Positions 12,717-17,794 of a DNA stretch of 17,794 bases are shown here, in pieces. This DNA comes from Actinomycetota bacterium. Lineage in GTDB: Bacteria > Actinomycetota > Thermoleophilia > UBA2241. The position numbers and the translations under genes are program-made. The notes beneath the pieces are model-generated. The model did no database searches and was not told the DNA's origin. It saw only the letters and a list, made by a program, of their open reading frames with translations. The stretch covers positions 1 to 17,794 of the forward strand of contig JAAYBE010000079.1 in NCBI GenBank assembly GCA_012719015.1, in the 5' to 3' direction. Each line of letters opens with the position of its first letter. The first letter of the stretch is position 1.

Positions 12717-12769
12717 AGCGGTCGTCACAACCTACACGCGCGGGACAGTGGAGATCAAAGGAGGACGCG

Positions 12770-14479
12770 TTGAGTTCGATCGTTCGCAAATCCCCGACGC
12801 CGAGCGACATCGAGATCGCCCAGGCGGCCACCATGCAGCCCATCCAGGCGATCGCCGAGAAGGCGGGCATCCTGGAGGACGAACTGGAGCTCTACGGTCG
12901 TTACAAGGCCAAGGTCGACTACATGGCCCTCCTCGACCGCCTCAAGGACAAGCCTGACGGCAAGATCATCGACGTCACCGCGATCACGCCGACGCCGCTG
13001 GGCGAGGGCAAGACCGTGACGGCCATCGGCCTCGGCGAGTCGATGAACGCGATCGGCATCGACACCATGCTGGCCCTCCGCGAGCCGTCGCTCGGCCCGG
13101 TGTTCGGCATCAAGGGCGGCGCCGCCGGCGGCGGTTACTCGCAGCTCCTCCCGATGGAGGACCTCAACCTCCACTTCACCGGCGACATCCACGCCGTGGG
13201 TGCGGCCAACAACCTGCTGGCCGCGATGGTCGACAGCCACCTCATGCACGGCAACGAGCTCGGCATCGACCCGCTCACCATCAGCTGGCGTCGTTGCGTG
13301 GACCTCAACGACCGCGCCATGCGTGAGATCGTGAATGGTCTCGGCGGCAAGCTCAACGGCATCCCGCGCCAGACGGGTTTCGACATCACCGTCGCCTCCG
13401 AGGTCATGGCCATCCTCGGCCTCGCCACCAGCCTCAAGGACCTGCGTGAGCGTCTCGGCCGCATCACCTTCGGCTACAGCTACGAGGGCAAGCCGCTCAC
13501 GGCCGACGACATCGGCGCCGGCGGCGCCATGACGGTGCTCCTCAAGGACGCCCTCAAGCCCAACCTCATGCAGACCCTCGAGGGCAACCCGGCCGTGGTG
13601 CACGCCGGCCCGTTCGCCAACATCGCCCAGGGCAACAACTCGATCATCGCCGACCTCGTCGCGATGAAGCTCAGCGACTACGTGGTCACCGAGTCGGGGT
13701 TCGCCGCGGACATGGGCGCCGAGAAGTTCATGGACCTCATCTGCCGCTACGGCGGCTTCGCGCCGAGCGCCGTGGTCATCACCTGCACGATGCGCGCGCT
13801 GAAGATGCACGGCGGCCTGCCGGCCGATCCGGAGCTCCTCAAGGGCGAGAACAACGCTGCGCTGGAGAAGGGCTGCGAGAACCTCGCCAAGCAGATCGAG
13901 AACATGAAGTACTTCGGCGTCCCGGTGGTCGTCACGATCAACCGTTTCGCCTTCGACCGCGACAGCGAGGTCGAGATCGTGCGCAAGGCCGCCGTCGCGG
14001 CCGGCGCCGAGGACGCTGTGCCGATCAGCGTGCACGCGCTGGGCGGCGACGGCGGCCAGGAGGCGGCCGAGGTCGTCAAGGCGGCGGCCGACAAGGGCGG
14101 GGACTTCAAGTTCCTCTACCCGCTCGAGGCCTCCATCAAGGAGAAGATCGAGACCATCGCCACCAAGATCTACGGCGCCGACGGCGTCGACTATCTCCCG
14201 GCGGCGGAGGAGAAGATCAAGCTCTTCACCGAGCAGGGCCTGGACAAGCTCCCGCTGTGCATGGCCAAGACCCATCTGTCGCTGAGCCACGACCCGGCGC
14301 TCAAGGGCAGGCCGCGGGGCTTCCGTGTCCCGATCCGCGACATCCGTCCCGCCACCGGCGCCGGCTATCTGTATCCGCTGCTCGGCGAGATGCGCACCAT
14401 GCCCGGTCTGTCCAAGCGTCCGGCGGCCGTGGACGTGGACATCGACGTCGAGACCGGCCGGATCATCGGCCTGTTCTGA
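12770..14479 (+). CDS. fhs: Formate-tetrahydrofolate ligase (10-formyl-THF synthetase)
   Basis: The 569-residue product is a full-length FTHFS, which condenses formate, ATP and THF to 10-formyl-THF. Visible signatures: the P-loop-like TPTPLGEGKT (73-82), LREPSLGPVFGIKGGAAGGG, FTGDIHAVGAANNLLAA, DLNDRAMR, ETGFDITVASEVMAIL with Q in place of E, FANIAQGNNSIIAD, and the C-terminal GEMRTMPGLSKRPAA. The start is TTG at 12770. It follows a perfect AAAGGAGG at 5 nt and opens the conserved N-terminus, while the open frame further upstream runs through the leader and is not family-like. The N-terminal extension is short. With fchA and folD it forms the formate-to-methylene-THF path of the Wood-Ljungdahl methyl branch, or of purine and glycine C1 metabolism. 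Expression should be high given its promoter and ribosome site. Confidence 0.97.
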   Translation: MSSIVRKSPTPSDIEIAQAATMQPIQAIAEKAGILEDELELYGRYKAKVDYMALLDRLKDKPDGKIIDVTAITPTPLGEGKTVTAIGLGESMNAIGIDTMLALREPSLGPVFGIKGGAAGGGYSQLLPMEDLNLHFTGDIHAVGAANNLLAAMVDSHLMHGNELGIDPLTISWRRCVDLNDRAMREIVNGLGGKLNGIPRQTGFDITVASEVMAILGLATSLKDLRERLGRITFGYSYEGKPLTADDIGAGGAMTVLLKDALKPNLMQTLEGNPAVVHAGPFANIAQGNNSIIADLVAMKLSDYVVTESGFAADMGAEKFMDLICRYGGFAPSAVVITCTMRALKMHGGLPADPELLKGENNAALEKGCENLAKQIENMKYFGVPVVVTINRFAFDRDSEVEIVRKAAVAAGAEDAVPISVHALGGDGGQEAAEVVKAAADKGGDFKFLYPLEASIKEKIETIATKIYGADGVDYLPAAEEKIKLFTEQGLDKLPLCMAKTHLSLSHDPALKGRPRGFRVPIRDIRPATGAGYLYPLLGEMRTMPGLSKRPAAVDVDIDVETGRIIGLF

Positions 14480-14498
14480 GAAGCTGAAGGAGCGACCC

Positions 14499-14616
14499 GG
14501 GGCGCCGGCCGCCTCACGGCGCCGGCGCCCCGCGGAGCCCTTCCCCGGCTCCGCGGCCGGCCGGCGCTCGACCGGCCCTGCCTGTCGCTCCCCTGTCCGC
14601 GGCGCGAGGCGCCGCG
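14499..14616 (+). promoter_or_regulatory. Four consecutive GC-rich hairpins between fhs and fchA
   Basis: H1: GGGGCGCCGGC (14499-14509) with 14521-14531, an 11-bp perfect stem plus an inner GCC/GGC helix and a TCAC loop. H2: GCGGAGCC (14532-14539) with 14547-14554, 7-nt loop. H3: GGCCGG (14559-14564) with 14572-14577, 7-nt loop. H4: CGCGGCGC (14598-14605) with GCGCCGCG (14609-14616), GAG triloop, ending 2 nt before the GGAGG of fchA. No T-run follows any of them. The array could attenuate, block 3' exonucleases to raise fhs mRNA over fchA/folD, or mask the fchA ribosome site. Confidence 0.6.
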
Positions 14617-14629
14617 CTGGAGGTGAACG

Positions 14630-15271
14630 GTGAGCGACGGAGCCATCATCTATACGTCGGAGCCCCTGCAGACCTATCTCGACGACGCCGCGAGCAAGAA
14701 GCCCGCTCCCGGCGGAGGGAGCGTGTCCGGGTGCGTCGGCGCCCTCGGAGCGGCGCTGGTCGGCATGGTATGCAACCTCACCCGTGGGCGCGAGAAGTTC
14801 GCCGCGGTGGAGGCCGACATCGTCGCCCTGGTCGAGCAGTCGGAGGCGGCCAGGGCGAGACTCGAGAAGCTGCTGCAGGACGACACCACCGCCTACAACG
14901 GCGTGATCGAGGCGTACAAGCTGCCCAAAGAGACCGAGGAGGAGCAGGCGGCGCGCAAGGCGGCCGTCCAGGCCGGCCTCATCGTCGCTGCGGACGTCCC
15001 GCTCGAGATCTGCCGCGTCGCCGTGGAGGTCTGCCGGCTGAGCAAGATCGCCGCCGAGAAAGGCAATCCGGCGGCCGTCACCGACGCCGGCATCGGCGCC
15101 ATCCTCGGTGAGGCGGCCGTCGTCGGAGCTGCGCTGAACGTCAAGATCAATCTCAGCTCGATCGAGGACGTCGGGTACACCAGCGCGGCGGCGGCCGAGA
15201 TCGACCGGATCCAGCAGGAAGCGGCGGCGTTGCGCGAGGAGGTCCTCGCGATCACCGTCTCCAAACTCTGA
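14630..15271 (+). CDS. fchA: Methenyl-THF cyclohydrolase FchA (formimidoyl-THF cyclodeaminase family)
   Basis: The 213-residue product belongs to the FTCD/FchA fold. KPAPGGGSVSGCVGALGAALVGMVCNLT (from residue 24) carries the folate-binding PGGGS. It also has LLQDDTTAYNGVIEAYKLPK (81-100), GNPAAVTDAGIGA (145-157) and LNVKINLSSI. In acetogens and purine fermenters such stand-alone proteins interconvert 10-formyl-THF and 5,10-methenyl-THF; in histidine degraders relatives deaminate formimino-THF. With fhs upstream and folD downstream and no hut genes, cyclohydrolase is the better reading. The GTG start follows GGAGG (14619-14623) by 6 nt. It is separated from fhs by the hairpin array and from folD by 53 bp. 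The protein is presumably a cytosolic homodimer. Confidence 0.9.
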   Translation: MSDGAIIYTSEPLQTYLDDAASKKPAPGGGSVSGCVGALGAALVGMVCNLTRGREKFAAVEADIVALVEQSEAARARLEKLLQDDTTAYNGVIEAYKLPKETEEEQAARKAAVQAGLIVAADVPLEICRVAVEVCRLSKIAAEKGNPAAVTDAGIGAILGEAAVVGAALNVKINLSSIEDVGYTSAAAAEIDRIQQEAAALREEVLAITVSKL

Positions 15272-15324
15272 ACCCCGGGGCCGAGGCAGCTCGCGACCCG
15301 CGATCCAGCAGACGAAAGGGAGCC

Positions 15325-16179
15325 ATGGCAGCGCAGATCATCGACGGCAAGGCCATCGCCGGGCAGGTCCGTGAGGAGATCAAGGCCGAGGTCGCCGGGT
15401 TGGCGACGCGCGGCGTCAAGCCCGGTGTGGCCACCATCCTGGTGGGCGAGGACGGCGGCGCGCAGTTCTACCGCGGCCAGATCGAGAAGAACACCGGGAC
15501 GGTCGGTTTCGCCTACTTCAACCACACGCTTCCGGCCGGCGCGAGCGAGGCCGAGATCCTCGAGCTCATCGCCAGGCTCAACGCCGACACGACGGTGCAC
15601 GGGATCCTCGCCCTCATGCCGATGGACGCGGAGATAGACCAGAACACGGTGTTCAACGCGATCGCCCCGGAGAAGGACCTCGATTGCGTCAACCCGGCCA
15701 ACATCGGCCACGTGCTGCTCGGCGACCAGCTCTTCGCGCCGGCCACACCGAGCGCGTGCATCGAGATCCTCGATCGCGAGGGGATCGAGCTGCAGGGCAA
15801 GGACGTCACCATCGTCAACCATTCGAACATCGTCGGGAAGCCGGTGGCGCTGCTCTGCCTCAATCGCAACGCCTCGGTGCATGTGGTGCACGTCTACAGC
15901 AAGGACGTCCCCGCGGCCTGTCGGGAGGCCGACGTACTGATCAGCGCGGCGCCGGTGCAGAACCTCATCAAGGCCGACATGGTGAAGCCCGGAGCCGTCG
16001 TGGTCGACGTGACCACCATCCGCGTCGAGGGCAAGCAGGTGGGCTCGCTCGAGTTCGATGCGGTCTGCGAGGTCGCCGGACGGGTCACCCCCGTGCCGGG
16101 CGGCGTGGGTCCCGTCACCAACGTGATCCTGCTGAAGAACGCGCTGGCCGCCTGCAAGGCGCAGACAGGTCTCGCGTGA
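15325..16179 (+). CDS. folD: FolD-family methylene-THF dehydrogenase, probably monofunctional
   Basis: The 284-residue product has FolD length and landmarks: AQFYRGQIEKN (46-56), TVHGILALMP (90-99), APEKDLDCVNP (114-124), NHSNIVGKPVALL (165-177), ADMVKPGAVVVDV and TPVPGGVGPVTN. Several key positions differ from bifunctional enzymes. In a gapless alignment from Y49 to G61, the catalytic lysine (human K56, four after the tyrosine) is I53. The glutamine of VQLPLP (human Q100) is L97. The arginine of VVGRS (human R173, NADP phosphate contact as I recall) is H166. Aspartate 120 (human D125) is kept. Loss of the lysine predicts dehydrogenase without cyclohydrolase activity, matching the adjacent fchA. 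NAD rather than NADP use is possible. The start ATG follows AAAGGGAG. Confidence 0.88.
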   Translation: MAAQIIDGKAIAGQVREEIKAEVAGLATRGVKPGVATILVGEDGGAQFYRGQIEKNTGTVGFAYFNHTLPAGASEAEILELIARLNADTTVHGILALMPMDAEIDQNTVFNAIAPEKDLDCVNPANIGHVLLGDQLFAPATPSACIEILDREGIELQGKDVTIVNHSNIVGKPVALLCLNRNASVHVVHVYSKDVPAACREADVLISAAPVQNLIKADMVKPGAVVVDVTTIRVEGKQVGSLEFDAVCEVAGRVTPVPGGVGPVTNVILLKNALAACKAQTGLA

Positions 16180-16218
16180 GGTGAGCCGCGCCCCTCGTCC
16201 GAGGCAGGCGCGGAGGTG

Positions 16219-16269
16219 GGCGGGCGGCGGGTGCGGCGGCCCAGCGGGCCGCGGTACCCGCCGCCCGTC
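16219..16269 (+). terminator. Very long GC hairpin after folD
   Basis: GGGCGGCGGGT (16222-16232) pairs perfectly with ACCCGCCGCCC (16256-16266) and extends by three outer pairs and two inner ones. Across one G/G mismatch (16235/16253) a second helix, GCGGCCC/GGGCCGC (16236-16242 with 16246-16252), closes on the triloop AGC. It begins 40 nt after the folD stop and precedes the leader of the NuoE-like gene. No T-run follows, so it may terminate, attenuate, or protect the upstream mRNA 3' end. Confidence 0.5.
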
Positions 16270-16301
16270 AAGTGTGGTTCACTAGAGAGCGGAAGAAGAG
16301 C

Positions 16302-16352
16302 GGACCGCGCGGAGCGCCGCGGCCGCTCGTGCGAACGCGGTCCTCGTGCGAA
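16302..16352 (+). promoter_or_regulatory. Nested dyad and 10-bp direct repeat in the leader of the NuoE-like gene
   Basis: GGACCGCG (16302-16309) pairs perfectly with CGCGGTCC (16336-16343), enclosing a second stem GAGCG/CGCTC (16312-16316 with 16324-16328). CTCGTGCGAA occurs twice, at 16326-16335 and 16343-16352, a period of 17 bp, the second copy ending 2 nt before the GGAG region. The pattern suits either a tandem protein-binding site or an RNA switch near the ribosome site. No confident promoter is visible between the upstream hairpin and this element. Confidence 0.4.
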
Positions 16353-16366
16353 GTGGAGTTGATGTG

Positions 16367-16906
16367 ATGCCCAAGCCAGAAGCCACCCCCGTGGCGGCCG
16401 GGGATGCCGCCCCTGAGGTCGACGTGGGGAAGGTCACCGCGCTCGTCGCGGAGACAGACCCGCACGGCAGCCTGATCTCGCTGCTCCAGCATGCGCAGGA
16501 CGAGTACGGGTATCTGCCCGAGCCCGTGGTCGAGGAGATCGCCCGCCTCAGCGGCATCCCGGCGACGCGCATCTACGGCATCATCACCTTCTACGCGCAG
16601 TTCACGACCATCCCCACCGGTCGGCACAAGTGCTTCGTGTGTCACGGGACCGCCTGCCATGTGGCCGGTGCGATGCGCGTCACCGAGGCCCTGGAGCAGG
16701 AGCTCCAGGTCGCCGACGGCGAGACGCGCGCCGACCTCGAGTTCTCGCTGGACTCCGTCGCCTGCATGGGCGCCTGCTCGCAGGCGCCGGTGATGCGCGT
16801 GGACGACGAGACCTACGGCAACCTCACCGCCGACGCGGCGCGCAAGGTCGCGCGCCGGCTGCTGGAGCAGGTGGCGGCCGAGCAGGGGAGCGTGTCCGAT
16901 GCCTGA
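16367..16906 (+). CDS. NuoE-like [2Fe-2S] thioredoxin-fold subunit (HndA/HydC type)
   Basis: The 179-residue product has the four-cysteine [2Fe-2S] pattern of the 24-kDa family: C92 and C97 in CHGTACHVAGA, C133 and C137 in ACMGACSQAP. The N-terminal helical part is typical (LISLLQHAQDEYGYLPEPVVEEIARLSG, then IYGIITFYAQFT, from about residue 36). In soluble enzymes this subunit (HndA, HydC, FdsG-like) passes electrons alongside a NuoF-like flavoprotein. The ATG at 16367 follows GGAG by 8 nt; the GTG one codon earlier is an alternative. The first 20 residues are low-complexity. It overlaps the next gene by 8 bp, so the two subunits are co-translated. Absence of other nuo genes argues against complex I, but the window ends too early to be sure. 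Confidence 0.92.
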   Translation: MPKPEATPVAAGDAAPEVDVGKVTALVAETDPHGSLISLLQHAQDEYGYLPEPVVEEIARLSGIPATRIYGIITFYAQFTTIPTGRHKCFVCHGTACHVAGAMRVTEALEQELQVADGETRADLEFSLDSVACMGACSQAPVMRVDDETYGNLTADAARKVARRLLEQVAAEQGSVSDA

Positions 16907-17794
16907 GCCCGCCCCCGTGCCCGCCGAGGGCGTCAAGGTCGCGGTGGCGACGTCGGCCGACGGCCGGCGCCGTGTCTCCGTCTGCGCCGGCACCGCCTGC
17001 GTGTTCGCCGGCTCGCTCAAGATCCGCGACGAGTTCGTCGCCCAGATAGAGGCCGCGGGTCTGCAGGGGCAGGTGGAGGTGGGCATCATCGGCTGCCACG
17101 GGCTCTGCTCCCAGAGCCCGCTGGCGGTGGTGTCGGACGGCGACACGTACTACCCGCGCCTCAAGCTCAAGGACGTCAAGACCGTGGTCGAGCAGCATCT
17201 GGCAGGCGGCGAGGTGGTGGAGAAGCTCCTTTACACGGACCCCGCCACCGGAGAGCATATCGCCTGCGCCCACGACATCCCCTTCTACAAGGCCCAGACG
17301 CGCATCGCCCTGCGTGACGTGGGCGTGATCGACCCGGAGAGCCTCGACGAGTACCTCGCCCGGGGCGGCTACGAGGCTGCCCGCACCGCGCTCACGACGA
17401 TGACTCCGGAGCAGGTCGTCCAGGAGATCGTCGACTCCGGGCTGAGGGGCCGCGGCGGCGCCGGGTTCCCGACGGGGGTCAAGTGGCGGTACGCCGCCGC
17501 TTCTCCCGGCGACGTCAAGTACATCATCTGCAACGGCGACGAGGGCGACCCCGGCGCCTTCATGGACGCCTCCATCATGGACGGCGACCCTCATGTGGTG
17601 CTGGAGGGCATGCTGATCGGCAGCTGGGCGATCGGCGCCCACGAGGGCTACATCTACGTGCGCGCCGAGTACCCGCTGGCGGTCCGGCGTCTGCGCATGG
17701 CCATCGCCGCCGCCGAAGAGCGCGGCCTCCTCGGCGACGACGCCTTGGGCAGCGGCTGGGACTTCCATCTGAGGATCAAGGAGGGCGCCGGCGC
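16899..17794 (+). CDS. NuoF-like flavoprotein with N-terminal [2Fe-2S] domain (HndC/HydB type), 5' part
   Basis: 298 residues are visible before the window ends; the family is usually 550-630. Residues 25-100 are a thioredoxin-like [2Fe-2S] domain with C29/C34 and C66/C70 (CAGTAC, GCHGLC). The NuoF core follows: the FMN/NADH-binding GLRGRGGAGFPTGVKW (181-196), ICNGDEGDPGAFMDASIMDGDPH (from 210), then VLEGMLIGSWAIGAHEGYIYVRAEYP. The fused N-terminal ferredoxin domain is typical of soluble NAD(P)-linked [FeFe]-hydrogenases (HndC, HydB) and formate dehydrogenases rather than complex I NuoF. The expected C-terminal SLBB, 4Fe-4S and ferredoxin domains lie outside. A catalytic HydA/HndD or FdhA subunit is the expected next gene. 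The start overlaps the NuoE-like stop. Confidence 0.92.
   Translation, partial: MPEPAPVPAEGVKVAVATSADGRRRVSVCAGTACVFAGSLKIRDEFVAQIEAAGLQGQVEVGIIGCHGLCSQSPLAVVSDGDTYYPRLKLKDVKTVVEQHLAGGEVVEKLLYTDPATGEHIACAHDIPFYKAQTRIALRDVGVIDPESLDEYLARGGYEAARTALTTMTPEQVVQEIVDSGLRGRGGAGFPTGVKWRYAAASPGDVKYIICNGDEGDPGAFMDASIMDGDPHVVLEGMLIGSWAIGAHEGYIYVRAEYPLAVRRLRMAIAAAEERGLLGDDALGSGWDFHLRIKEGAG

Noticed and set aside
12638..12769. Upstream extension of fhs
   Set aside because: It reads through the promoter and leader; AAAGGAGG five bases before TTG 12770 marks the true start.
12664..12769. ZTP or THF riboswitch before fhs
   Set aside because: The conserved core blocks of those riboswitches, as I remember them, are not present; only simple hairpins are seen.
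16268..17768. Long minus-strand open frames opposite the NuoE/NuoF-like genes
   Set aside because: They are shadows; the plus strand shows complete cysteine and FMN-binding motifs.
1..17794. CRISPR array, insertion sequence, prophage or attachment sites
   Set aside because: No regularly spaced repeats, transposase, integrase or phage genes are seen; the only direct repeat noted is the 10-bp pair at 16326-16352.

Overview
The window is uniformly GC-rich, gene-dense DNA with no mobile element, rRNA or CRISPR array. It looks like a chromosomal segment of a high-GC, probably anaerobic bacterium. An actinobacterial lineage with folate-based C1 metabolism (for example the deep Coriobacteriia-type groups) fits the GC content, the apparent leaderless starts (a TANNNT box 4-8 nt before the start codon), the DtxR-FeoA regulator and the fhs/fchA/folD cluster. 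This placement is inference, and other high-GC anaerobes are possible. The single tRNA encodes its CCA end.

Layout. 1-337: 3' end of rlmH. 484-2220: argS. 2273-2692 (minus): a BlaI/MecI-type repressor, convergent with argS across a symmetrical hairpin. 2858-4758: an overlapping pair of cytosolic metallo-aminopeptidase genes, M42 then M55/DppA. 4837-4912: tRNA-Gly(CCC). 5081-7748: a DtxR-family regulator with a C-terminal FeoA-like domain, followed 7 nt later by feoB; two similar dyads lie over the likely promoter. 7807-8568 (minus): an alpha/beta hydrolase, divergent from 8707-8967, a small thioredoxin-fold protein that has lost its CxxC. 9078-11185 (minus): a GT4 glycosyltransferase whose stop overlaps the TTG start of a beta-class DNA methyltransferase. 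11276-12553: larC, divergent from the glycosyltransferase. 12628-17794: a strong promoter, a structured leader, then fhs, fchA, folD, and a NuoE-like and a NuoF-like (HndA/HndC-type) subunit, the last cut by the window edge.

The last third is the most coherent block. Fhs makes 10-formyl-THF, FchA cyclises it to methenyl-THF, and the FolD-family enzyme reduces it to methylene-THF. The NuoE/NuoF-like subunits are the NAD(P)H-handling part of a soluble hydrogenase or formate dehydrogenase. This is the methyl branch of a Wood-Ljungdahl-type pathway, or its oxidative reverse, beside an electron-transfer module. The FolD homologue lacks the lysine needed for cyclohydrolase activity, which would explain a dedicated FchA next to it. 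The spacers of this block hold unusually dense GC-rich hairpins, including four in a row between fhs and fchA.

I did not find a clearly new multi-gene defence or biosynthetic system. The best leads are the split FolD/FchA chemistry, the hairpin-rich spacers, the cysteine-less thioredoxin-like protein, and the coupled glycosyltransferase-methyltransferase pair with no visible restriction enzyme.
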